Source: Methanoregula sp. UBA64
Lineage (GTDB): Archaea > Halobacteriota > Methanomicrobia > Methanomicrobiales > Methanospirillaceae
DNA: 54,928 nt
Reading direction: 5' to 3'
NCBI RefSeq assembly: GCF_002502735.1
Contig: NZ_DAQC01000001.1
Location: 1 to 54,928, forward strand
Shown: piece after piece, positions 34,520-42,166 of the stretch
How positions within the stretch are numbered: position 1 is the first letter of the stretch
Layout: each line of letters begins with the position of its first letter
The notes under the pieces: generated by a model
What the model saw: only the letters and a program-made list of their open reading frames with translations
Told to the model about the DNA's origin: nothing
Databases searched by the model: none
Translations under genes and position numbers: made by a program

Positions 34520-36082
34520 TTAAAGATCCCTGCCTCCGCCGGAACGAGGGCCGCGCGGGGGACGTTTCAGCAACAGATAACCGGTGGTTCCTATCGCTAC
34601 AAGAACCGCGATACCCGCATAGGGGAGAATACCTGATCCGTCTCCCGATCCCGCTGGGGCCTCTGCCGCAGGAATGTCAGTTGTCTCTGTCATCTCCGGG
34701 TAGGTGGTGGCAGCGGTCGGAGTGGCTGCCTCTGTCACGGGGGAGGTTGTAGTGACGGTAATGTACCCGTTCCTGACAACGGTATCGGTACCCCCGGTGT
34801 TGGATGCCGTGAGTTTAACGGTAAAACTGCCTGCCGCTGTGTAGGTATGGGTGGGGTTTGGCAGGGTCGAAGATGCACCATCGCCAAAGGACCAGACCCA
34901 GGCAGTGGGGGTGTTAGACGAGGTATCGGTAAACTGTACGGCAAGCGGGACAGAACCGGTTGTGGTGTCTGCCGTAAAGGATGCAGAGGGGATTCCAATC
35001 GCGTTGCTTACCGCGATAAACCCGGATTGTGTTGTCGTATTGCTGCCCTCGTCGTTGGTGGCAGTGAGGGTGACCGAGTAGCTTCCGGTATTCTCATAGG
35101 TATGGGTAACATTCTGCGCAGACGAAGTGCTCCCGTCGCCAAACGACCAGTACCACGCGGTCGGCGTATTTGTCGAACTATCAGTAAATGCGACCGTGAG
35201 CGGGACCGTGCCTGACGTGATATTGGCAACAAATGCCGCAACGGGCTTGGCAGGATCTGCCACAACGCAATCCTCTTCAACTTCGGTATCGCTGCCCGCA
35301 GTATTGGATGCGGTCAGCGTGACGGTGTAACTCCCTGCTGATGTATAGGTATGGGAGGGATTCTGGCTTGTTGCATAATCCCCGTCCCCGAACGACCAGA
35401 CCCATGATGAGGGGGCGTTGGACGATGCATCGAAGAACTGGACGGTCAGCGGGATCTCTCCGGAAGACCCGGATGCAAGGAAGGAGGCTACGGGAACCGC
35501 AGCCTCTTTTGTGACCGTAATATATCCCGGCTGGGAAATGGTAGTCGATCCGGCGCTGTTTGAAGCGGTGAGGGTCACCGAATAGGTCCCGGCGGACGTG
35601 TAGGTATGGACCGGATTCTTGGTAGTTGCAGAAGAACCATCGCCGAACGACCAGAGCCATGCAGTGGGGGAGTTGGAGGAAGTATCCATAAACTGGATGG
35701 AAAAGGGTACTGTTCCCGAGGTCTGGTTGGTCACGAATGCAGCAACCGGCACCGTCCCGGATTTTGTCACGGTGATATACCCTTCTTCTGTGTCCGTTGC
35801 GCTGCCTGCGGCATTGGATGCAATCAGGGTGACCGTGTAGGTTCCTGCCGTTGTATAAGTATGGGAGGGAGTCTGGAGCGTGGACGTACTGCCATCGCCA
35901 AACGACCAGAGCCAGGCAGTCGGTGTATTCGTGGATTCATCGACAAAAAGGACGCCCAAAGGCAGGGTTCCTTCGGTAACATTCGAGGTAAATGCCACGG
36001 AAGGCAGTGTCGCTGCAAAGCCCGGTACAACAAGGATAAGGCAAAGGAGGAGGCCGCAACCGGCGCAGAGGGGAATTTTCAT
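34520..36082 (-). CDS. Surface protein with five PKD domains and C-terminal membrane anchor
   Basis: A 520-residue exported protein: signal peptide (residues 1-23), five tandem PKD domains of about 85-90 residues each, recognised by repeats of PTAWLWSFGDGSTS and HTYTTAGTYTVTLTASN, then a Thr/Glu/Pro-rich stalk and a single membrane helix (ILPYAGIAVLVAIGTTGYLLL) with a short basic tail. PKD arrays serve as spacers in archaeal S-layer and adhesion proteins; no catalytic domain is attached. The ATG overlaps the stop codon of a 21-codon leader frame. The promoter carries the TTGAACC element. Confidence 0.92.
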   Translation of the reverse strand: MKIPLCAGCGLLLCLILVVPGFAATLPSVAFTSNVTEGTLPLGVLFVDESTNTPTAWLWSFGDGSTSTLQTPSHTYTTAGTYTVTLIASNAAGSATDTEEGYITVTKSGTVPVAAFVTNQTSGTVPFSIQFMDTSSNSPTAWLWSFGDGSSATTKNPVHTYTSAGTYSVTLTASNSAGSTTISQPGYITVTKEAAVPVASFLASGSSGEIPLTVQFFDASSNAPSSWVWSFGDGDYATSQNPSHTYTSAGSYTVTLTASNTAGSDTEVEEDCVVADPAKPVAAFVANITSGTVPLTVAFTDSSTNTPTAWYWSFGDGSTSSAQNVTHTYENTGSYSVTLTATNDEGSNTTTQSGFIAVSNAIGIPSASFTADTTTGSVPLAVQFTDTSSNTPTAWVWSFGDGASSTLPNPTHTYTAAGSFTVKLTASNTGGTDTVVRNGYITVTTTSPVTEAATPTAATTYPEMTETTDIPAAEAPAGSGDGSGILPYAGIAVLVAIGTTGYLLLKRPPRGPRSGGGRDL

Positions 36083-36144
36083 GCGAAACCCCCGGCATGC
36101 ATATGCAGGAAGATCCCTGGGGAGTCAATGTGCGTTTTTTTCAT
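36079..36144 (-). CDS. Possible 21-residue leader peptide upstream of PKD gene
   Basis: The ATG at 36144 follows GGTGATC at 36147-36153, the best ribosome site in this part of the window. It encodes 21 residues beginning MKKTHIDSPG, and its TGA overlaps the PKD ATG as ATGA. The PKD gene has only a weaker GGGGG upstream of its own start, so coupled translation is plausible. The frame lies within the leader predicted from the TATA at 36194-36203. There is no protein-level evidence. Confidence 0.4.
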   Translation of the reverse strand: MKKTHIDSPGIFLHMHAGGFA

Positions 36145-36193
36145 CAGATCACCATTATGATCCCCCCATCGCCGATCCCCGTATTTATTATGA

Positions 36194-36253
36194 GCATATA
36201 TGCCGCGTGCAGGTTTTTCCCGGAAACGGTAAGTATTGAACCAACTGGTACAA
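36194..36253 (-). promoter_or_regulatory. PKD-gene promoter with TTGAACC element
   Basis: TATA GCATATATGC (36194-36203, itself palindromic) lies 38 bases from TTGAACC (36236-36242, + strand), which is followed by AACT and GGTACAA; six of seven positions of the two arms are symmetric. The spacing is about 10 bases, one helical turn, shorter than at the other three promoters. Confidence 0.6.
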
Positions 36254-36922
36254 GGTACCCTTTCTCGGAATGCAATCGTGCAGAGAACGGGAAGCTAAAA
36301 AGAGGGTAGGTGAGGGAAGATCCCTCCCTCACGCGTCTGCATTTCCCGACCGGCGGGCCCTGCAGGGTGTATCTCCATCCCGGTCATGGAATGCCTGGCC
36401 GTACGCGATAGGGTTCCGGCCTGTTTCCCGGGAGCTGCTGCACATCCCGGGAAGATAACGGTCTCATTCGTATCGTGCTTTTTCCTGACACCCCTTCACG
36501 GCAGGGGTTGTTTTGTGCCTTTCCTGATCGTGTGCTCTTCCTTGTCTTTTGTCGGATATCTGCGAATCGTTTCGTATATCCGGTTCATGAATGCTCCTGC
36601 AGGGCAAAAACACCCGGCCCCGGGTCTCATCACGGGGTTGTGACGGATTCAGGGTGTTTTTTAGGAGTTATCCCGTATGCTGCAAATCTCTCATCTCACC
36701 TCCGCTGGTGATTTCCCGGTCGGGTACTCACCATACATGCCCGTGGTAAGCAGGACTCTTATAATGCCCTCATGGCAGTCGTGAAATTAAGGACAGCAAG
36801 GGATATGGATGAAACCGGGAGGTACAACATATCCGGTAACCGGCTCTTCCGGGCAAACAGGGTGCATGGAAAAACAAAAAAGAGGGGGGGAAAACGGGGC
36901 GGGGTATGCACCCGCATACCGT
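36254..36922. other. Long intergenic stretch without a credible gene
   Basis: About 670 bases between the PKD promoter and the ABC permease stop. Open frames here lack ribosome sites and family resemblance. One structured element is visible: the inverted repeat AAAAACACCC (36606-36615) and GGGTGTTTTT (36652-36661) around a 36-base spacer, followed by T and TAGG. A TATA-like CTTATAATG lies near 36758-36766 on the + strand. A small RNA is possible but unsupported otherwise. Confidence 0.4.
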
Positions 36923-38143
36923 TTATTCGCTCCGCAATGCATCGATGGGATCCATATTCGAGGCCCGCCACGCCGGGTACAACCCCGAGACCACGCAGAC
37001 CACGATCCCCACCAGCATCGCCGCCGGAACATACATGATGCTCTCCGGCATGAAGAAGTATGCCGTTGTCCCGATCATGGCATCCACCACCGAGTACCCG
37101 ATGATGAGACTGCTCACCCCCCCGATAACCGCCCCAAGGAGGCCGAGAATGAATGCCTCGTAGAGGAACATCCGGCGGACTTCCCCGCGTTCGGTCCCGA
37201 TAGAGAGCAGGATGCCGATCTCCTGGATCCGCTCGTTCACCGACATCATCATCACGTTAAAGATGCTCACTGCCGCGACAAGGAGCGAGATACCGCCGAT
37301 AGCCATGATAAATGTCGTTACGGTACTCAGCGTCGACGTTGCAGTTTCGAGCTGCGAGGTCGCATCCGTTATCCGTACTGCCGGCGATTTGCTGTTGGTA
37401 TTGATCTTTGCATCGATCGCCTCTTCGATATCGGCAATATTATCGGTATCCTTGACGATCACGTTCACCTGACTGTATTTGTCTTTCCCGCCGTACTGGT
37501 CGGTGTACCATTTGCTGTTCACGATGATCGCGTTGTCTGCGGATACCCCATCCGAGGTAGTCCCCCGGGCCTTTAAGACCCCGGCGACCTTTACCTCGGG
37601 ACGGGACGTGGACGAGAACGAGCCGATCTTGATCCGGCTCCCTACTTTGAGGTTGAACTGTTCGGCAATGTTTGCCCCGACAAGTGCATCATTCACGCTT
37701 TCAATGCTCGAGTTCCCGTAGGTCTGGTTGAGGGTCAGAAATGTGGTGATATCATCGGGATCGATACCGTAGATCTGGGCACGGCCCGGTACCGATGACA
37801 GGGTAAACTCACCCGTCGTCGAATAGATCGGGATCACCGTACCGTTTGTCCCCACAATGGTTTTGATCTTTGCAAGCTGGGTTTTTGTGATCCCAGTGGC
37901 AGTCGACGAGGTCGGCGTTGACCCTGGCGGGCCCATACGGACGGAATCCGACGAGATGACGATCGTATTCGCACTCGATGAGAGCTGGTCTTTTACCTCC
38001 AGCTGCATGTTTGTACCCAGCATTCCCATCGACGCGATGGCGACCACACCGATCACAATCCCGATGGCAGCAAGGAGCGAGCGGGTGAAGTTCAGCTTCA
38101 CACTCCGTACCGAGAGGCTGAAGAAGATATCGCCCTTGATCAT
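36923..38143 (-). CDS. MacB/FtsX-type ABC exporter permease
   Basis: A 406-residue permease: an N-terminal membrane helix (SLLAAIGIVIGVVAIASMGML, near 20-40), a large Ser/Thr-rich extracellular domain of MacB_PCD type (about 45-270), then three membrane helices at the C-terminus. The topology is that of mechanotransmission exporters for proteins, peptides or lipoproteins. It overlaps the ATPase by 4 bases (ATGA). Substrate unknown. Confidence 0.92.
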   Translation of the reverse strand: MIKGDIFFSLSVRSVKLNFTRSLLAAIGIVIGVVAIASMGMLGTNMQLEVKDQLSSSANTIVISSDSVRMGPPGSTPTSSTATGITKTQLAKIKTIVGTNGTVIPIYSTTGEFTLSSVPGRAQIYGIDPDDITTFLTLNQTYGNSSIESVNDALVGANIAEQFNLKVGSRIKIGSFSSTSRPEVKVAGVLKARGTTSDGVSADNAIIVNSKWYTDQYGGKDKYSQVNVIVKDTDNIADIEEAIDAKINTNSKSPAVRITDATSQLETATSTLSTVTTFIMAIGGISLLVAAVSIFNVMMMSVNERIQEIGILLSIGTERGEVRRMFLYEAFILGLLGAVIGGVSSLIIGYSVVDAMIGTTAYFFMPESIMYVPAAMLVGIVVCVVSGLYPAWRASNMDPIDALRSE

Positions 38144-38820
38144 GATTCCACGATCCTCCCATCGTCCAGCCGTATGGTACGCTGTGCGTACTCGGCGATC
38201 TTCGGGTCATGCGTAACGATGATTACCGTTTTGCCTTTGCTGTGCAGGTCGCAGAGAATATCCATGATCTGGAGCCCGGTCTTCCGGTCGAGGTTACCGG
38301 TCGGCTCGTCACAGAGAAGGATCTTCGGATCGTTCACCAGCGCCCGCGCAATGGCTACCCGCTGCTGCTGGCCTCCCGAAAGCTGGGTGGGGCGATGGGC
38401 GCTCATGTCCTTATCAATACCTACCTGTTCGAGGAGGTCAGCCGCCCTCCCGGTTGAATCATGTTTTTTGTATTTCAGGATCAGCGGGTACTCCACGTTC
38501 TCGTACGCGGAGAGGAGGGGGATCAGGTAGAACTTTTGAAAGATGTACCCAATCGTGTCCCGGCGCATGTGCGTCCGCTCCAGCGGCGTCATCTTTGCCA
38601 CATCTTTTCCTGCAATGTACAGTGTCCCCGATGTCGGGACATCGAGGATCCCCAGCTGGTTCATCATGGTCGATTTACCCGATCCCGAGGGCCCCATGAT
38701 GGCGACAAAGTCGTTCTCCCTGATATCGAGGGTGACGTCATTTAATGCGGTAAAGTCGCCGCTTTCGAGATGGTAGGTCTTTGTCACGTTAACAAGCTGG
38801 ATAATGGGGGTATCGGTCAT
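38140..38820 (-). CDS. ABC transporter ATP-binding protein (MacB/LolD-like)
   Basis: A 226-residue ATPase with Walker A GPSGSGKST, signature LSGGQQQRVAIARAL and Walker B ILLCDEPTGNLD, then the switch His in VTHD. The start at 38820 (MTDTPIIQLVNV) is chosen because the frame upstream only runs into the neighbouring gene. It is followed by its permease with a 4-base overlap and preceded by the COG1361 gene by 10 bases. Confidence 0.95.
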   Translation of the reverse strand: MTDTPIIQLVNVTKTYHLESGDFTALNDVTLDIRENDFVAIMGPSGSGKSTMMNQLGILDVPTSGTLYIAGKDVAKMTPLERTHMRRDTIGYIFQKFYLIPLLSAYENVEYPLILKYKKHDSTGRAADLLEQVGIDKDMSAHRPTQLSGGQQQRVAIARALVNDPKILLCDEPTGNLDRKTGLQIMDILCDLHSKGKTVIIVTHDPKIAEYAQRTIRLDDGRIVES

Positions 38821-38830
38821 GTCCGATCCC

Positions 38831-40216
38831 TCACTGCTGCTTTTTGATCTTTCCCATGACCCATTTCCGCTTTTTCCACAGGACAATCCCTGCCACAAGT
38901 ACGATTGCGGCGATGATCACCGGCATAAATGAGCTGATTCCGCCGCCTTTGCTGCCGGTAAGGAGCGAGGTTGCGCTGTTGCTGCTGCTACTGCCGCCAG
39001 GGCCCCCGCCCATTCCCCCGGGACCTCCGCTCATGCCGCCCGGTCCGCCGCTCATGGATGAGCTGGAGAAGGTCTTTGTGCTGCTGCCTGACGTGCCTGT
39101 AGTGGCACCGGCAGAGCTGGTGGAGAGGTCGAGGGTCTTGGTGATGCTGTAATCGTTTCCTTCACTGTCTTTCCAGCTCACAACGAGCGGGATGGACGAA
39201 AGGTCGTTTGTGGTAAAGGTCACCTCAAAACTGTTCGAATCGTCAGAGGCAATGCTTCCGATGGCGTATTCGGGATACGTGCCGGTCCCTTTGGCCGGGG
39301 AGCCTACGCTCACCACCACACCTTTTGCATCGGAGACACCGGCGTTCGTAATATCCCCGGTGATATCGTAGGCGCTGCCCGACGAGGAGAGCACCACGTT
39401 ATTTACCACCGGCACAGCTGCGGTCTTGTCCGCACCGAAGTTTATCGGCAGCACGACATCGATGGAATGGGGGTTGTTGCCGTTCTCGTAACTGACATGG
39501 AACGTCATGTTTGATGCCGTGTGGGGGGTAATGCCAAACGTCACATCGGTGGAACTGCCAGCACTGATTGTCGGGACGAGATAGGTACTTGGGTAGGCAT
39601 CGCTCCCGGAACCTGTTGGAGTAATCACAACATTGTTAACTGCACCATCACGGGTGTTCATGATAGTAAGTGTCACGTTCTGTTCTGCTTCCGGAGAGAA
39701 CGAGGTGGGCTTATCCGTGATGGCTGCTGAGAGCGGGTCTGAATCAATAATGATCTTGATAGGGTAATGGATGGAGTTGCCGCTCTTGGTTCCTATAGAG
39801 AACAGTCCATAATACGTCCCATCGGTGGATTTTGCGGTGGTGATCAGGGAATAGGAAATTGTCGAACCTGCACCGACATAGCTCATCGCTTCCCAGTTAT
39901 CCTCGTTGTTTACATTCAGTTTGGAACTCAGAAGATCCGGATGCGAGAGCCCGATCGCGGATGTGCCGCTGTTTGTGAGCGTTACGGTGATCGTACCAGT
40001 ATCGCCCGGAAAGTACGAGACCGGATCCATGGTCACATTCGAAACATAGACCAGCGCTGCATCATCCACATTCGTCGTGCTTGACGAACTGCTTGACGAA
40101 GTACTGCTGGTGCTGGAACTACTGGTCGTGCTGCCCGATGAGGTGCTGTCTGCGAAACAGACCGGCACCATCATCAGCAACAGGATGATGGAAAATATTC
40201 CCAGTTTTACCTTCAT
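38831..40216 (-). CDS. COG1361-type extracellular protein of the ABC exporter
   Basis: A 461-residue exported protein: signal peptide (to about residue 22), a long Ser/Thr-rich run, two or three immunoglobulin-like domains of the COG1361/CARDB type (for example PVSYFPGDTGTITVTLTNSGTSAIG), a glycine-rich GGPGGMSGGPGGMGGGPGG linker and one C-terminal membrane helix with a basic tail (KKRKWVMGKIKKQQ). Such proteins often sit beside MacB-like pairs and are thought to be their extracellular partner. It heads the three-gene unit and carries the clearest TTGAACC-type promoter. Confidence 0.85.
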   Translation of the reverse strand: MKVKLGIFSIILLLMMVPVCFADSTSSGSTTSSSSTSSTSSSSSSSTTNVDDAALVYVSNVTMDPVSYFPGDTGTITVTLTNSGTSAIGLSHPDLLSSKLNVNNEDNWEAMSYVGAGSTISYSLITTAKSTDGTYYGLFSIGTKSGNSIHYPIKIIIDSDPLSAAITDKPTSFSPEAEQNVTLTIMNTRDGAVNNVVITPTGSGSDAYPSTYLVPTISAGSSTDVTFGITPHTASNMTFHVSYENGNNPHSIDVVLPINFGADKTAAVPVVNNVVLSSSGSAYDITGDITNAGVSDAKGVVVSVGSPAKGTGTYPEYAIGSIASDDSNSFEVTFTTNDLSSIPLVVSWKDSEGNDYSITKTLDLSTSSAGATTGTSGSSTKTFSSSSMSGGPGGMSGGPGGMGGGPGGSSSSNSATSLLTGSKGGGISSFMPVIIAAIVLVAGIVLWKKRKWVMGKIKKQQ

Positions 40217-40260
40217 AATATCTCCAGAGAGTATGAGCCATCACTTCCCCTGCCACGACA

Positions 40261-40330
40261 GATATATTCACAGCATACCGACCGGCGAATTATGAACTAT
40301 TCCGGGTATGTATTGAACCGGGCGGTTCAC
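40261..40330 (-). promoter_or_regulatory. ABC/COG1361 operon promoter with TTGAACC palindrome
   Basis: TATA TGAATATATC (40261-40270, minus strand) with TTGAACC-GGGC-GGTTCAC at 40313-40330, 48 bases upstream. This is the most symmetric of the four sites (six of seven positions). On the minus strand the proximal half reads GGTTCAATACATACC, nearly the same as at the PKD promoter. Confidence 0.65.
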
Positions 40331-40421
40331 TATATCGTCTCCACATTCCCTGATGTGTACTAAAATCAGAGTTTCCCGCCGACCTGCTTTGGCCGCTCGT
40401 AAGAAAATGAAAAGGGACCGG

Positions 40422-40922
40422 TCAATCCGGTGGTAACATTGTCGGGACAATCCGTTCTTGGAGTCGCCGCTGGTGCGACCCGTTCCAGTACAGTCTCCCG
40501 CATGCTTCGCACCAGAAAAAAGTAAAGCCGGTCTTTTCCTGCGGGGCATATGGAGCTGAGGCAATCTCGTCATCGGCTGCCCTGCGCAGCACGGTATTGC
40601 ACAGCGAGCACCTGCACATCAGGAGCCGGCGGCTGATCAGTCCGCGCCCGATAAGCAGTCCGCTCTGCCCGATGACGTCTTCTGCCTCTACGAGTACTGC
40701 CTGTTTTCCGCCCCTTCGGGCAAGCTCATGGTCCCGGGTCAGCAGGATCCGCTTTTCACGGTACGCCAGATCGAGCAGCCGGGTGTCTTCCCGGGGATCC
40801 CCCGGGGACCAGCCATTCGCACTGATCGTGTCGTACCCCATGAACCGGAGGTACCGGGTAAGGGTACCAAGCATCCGGTCGGCAAGGAACCGGGACTCAT
40901 CAGCAACCGGCTCTTCAGACAT
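40422..40922 (-). CDS. Mut7-C RNase domain protein
   Basis: A 166-residue protein of the Mut7-C/DUF82 family (PIN-like fold, putative RNase). The acidic residues sit in RFLADRMLGTLTRYLRFMGYD (Asp15) and LLTRDHELA (Asp64). A zinc site is formed by CRCSLC (103-108) and CEAC (138-141). The start at 40922 overlaps the end of the radical SAM gene by 8 bases, so the two are translationally linked. RNA target unknown. Confidence 0.9.
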   Translation of the reverse strand: MSEEPVADESRFLADRMLGTLTRYLRFMGYDTISANGWSPGDPREDTRLLDLAYREKRILLTRDHELARRGGKQAVLVEAEDVIGQSGLLIGRGLISRRLLMCRCSLCNTVLRRAADDEIASAPYAPQEKTGFTFFWCEACGRLYWNGSHQRRLQERIVPTMLPPD

Positions 40923-41925
40923 GACGAACGATCCCGATGGTCTCGCCGCAGTTTTTGCACTGACGTTCATCGAGGCCGACGATCTCTGCGGAAAATCCCC
41001 GCCGTTTTATGAGGAGCGAGCCGCAGGCCGGGCAGCAGGTGTCGTCAAACCCGTTGTGTCCCACGTTCCCGGCATAGGGGAACTGCAGGCCGAGCTCTTT
41101 TGCCCGGGTGCAGATCTTTTCGATGAGTGCTGCCGGTGTCCCGCCACGGTCGGTCATCCGGAAATCCGGGTGGAATGCGGAGAAGTGCATGGGGGTCTCG
41201 GGGCCAAGGTTCTCGATCACCCACCGGATCAGGGCTTCCTGCTCCTCCATGCTGTCGTTTTCCCCCGGGATCACGAGCGTCACGGTCTCGATGTGCATGC
41301 CCAGTTCGCGGGCAAGAACCACAGCATCGAGCACCGGTTGCAGGTGGGCCCCGCAGATTTTCCGGTAAAAATCGTCGGTGAATGCCTTGAGGTCCACCCG
41401 GAATGCCGAGAGCATGGGGGCAAGCTCCCGGAGCGCCTCTTCGGTGATATAGCCGTTCGTGACATAACAGGTGCCCAGGCCCCTGGACCGGGCAAGCATC
41501 CCCATATCGAGGGGATATTCGTGCCAGATGGTCGGTTCGTTATACGTCCACGAGATACTTGCGCACCCGCTCGCGGCGGCGCGGCTGACGCCCTCTTCCG
41601 GGGAAATAGAAACGAGACGGGCACTTTGCCGATCGGCCTGCGAGATCTGCCAGTTCTGGCAGTGGCGGCAGGTAAAATTGCACCCGATCCCCCCGAGCGA
41701 ATAGGTGAGTGTGCCGGGCAGGAAATGGTAGAGCGGTTTTTTCTCTATCGGGTCTACGGCTTCGGCACTCACCAGGCCATAGGTTGTTGCATAGAGCGTT
41801 CCGTGGGTATTCTGCCGGACGCCGCAGATCCCGTGCTTCCCGTCGGCGATCCGGCACCGGTGGCTGCACAGGGTACACTGGACCGCGTTATTCCCTGTTT
41901 TTATGTACTGGCGCGCTTCCCTCAT
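40915..41925 (-). CDS. amrS: AmmeMemoRadiSam system radical SAM enzyme
   Basis: A 336-residue radical SAM protein with the exact layout of the AmmeMemoRadiSam enzyme: an N-terminal Cys region (C17-C20-C24-C34), YHFLPGTLTYSLGGIGCNFTCRHCQNW-type core with C82-C86-C89 as the [4Fe-4S]-SAM motif, and a C-terminal zinc-ribbon-like tail (CCPACGS ... CKNCGE). The biological reaction of this system is not established. Its two usual partners (AMMECR1 and Memo proteins) are not in this window. It is flanked by a tiny zinc-ribbon gene 22 bases upstream and by Mut7-C downstream. Confidence 0.93.
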   Translation of the reverse strand: MREARQYIKTGNNAVQCTLCSHRCRIADGKHGICGVRQNTHGTLYATTYGLVSAEAVDPIEKKPLYHFLPGTLTYSLGGIGCNFTCRHCQNWQISQADRQSARLVSISPEEGVSRAAASGCASISWTYNEPTIWHEYPLDMGMLARSRGLGTCYVTNGYITEEALRELAPMLSAFRVDLKAFTDDFYRKICGAHLQPVLDAVVLARELGMHIETVTLVIPGENDSMEEQEALIRWVIENLGPETPMHFSAFHPDFRMTDRGGTPAALIEKICTRAKELGLQFPYAGNVGHNGFDDTCCPACGSLLIKRRGFSAEIVGLDERQCKNCGETIGIVRHV

Positions 41926-41947
41926 GGCCCGTCACGCCGCAGATCCC

Positions 41948-42112
41948 TTACGTATGCAACCCGGAGGTTTTCCCGTCTTTTTCCGGTTCGTCATCAACCT
42001 CAAGGACAAACGAGCCGCGGTACTTACAGTCTTTGCAGAGATATACCTGGCCGATATATCCCCCGGCGACCGGGAAGATATTGCGGCTCTTGCAGGCCGG
42101 ACAGTATAACAT
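41948..42112 (-). CDS. Small zinc-ribbon protein (54 residues)
   Basis: A short gene below common length cut-offs: MLYCPACKSRNIFPVAGG, with C4-C7 and C26-C29 forming a complete zinc ribbon, then an acidic tail EVDDEPEKDGKTS. Similar small zinc ribbons are conserved in archaea without known role. GGGGAG lies about 7 bases before the ATG, and a TATA shared with pyrH lies about 26 bases upstream. It begins the operon with the radical SAM and Mut7-C genes. Confidence 0.75.
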   Translation of the reverse strand: MLYCPACKSRNIFPVAGGYIGQVYLCKDCKYRGSFVLEVDDEPEKDGKTSGLHT

Positions 42113-42132
42113 GACAAACTCCCCTTCAACAA

Positions 42133-42144
42133 CTCTATATGAGC
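42133..42144. promoter_or_regulatory. Shared TATA between zinc-ribbon operon and pyrH
   Basis: CTCTATATGAG is nearly palindromic and lies about 26 bases from the minus-strand ATG at 42112 and 29 bases from the plus-strand ATG at 42167. No second TATA is seen in the 54-base gap, so one element may serve both directions. Confidence 0.45.
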
Positions 42145-42166
42145 ATCCGGCACAAAAACTAGTGCA

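Noticed and set aside
34520..36082. DNA-level repeats within the PKD gene as a repeat array
   Set aside because: They are explained by five tandem protein domains and have diverged codons; no CRISPR-like or mobile repeat is involved.
36610..36665. GTGATGA and CTGA on the minus strand as a possible box C/D RNA
   Set aside because: The boxes are in the wrong order and 15 bases apart, and no matching second pair was found.
40597..42114. 505-codon + strand frame opposite the radical SAM operon
   Set aside because: It runs antisense to two confidently identified genes and one small zinc ribbon; its composition is that of a reversed coding strand.
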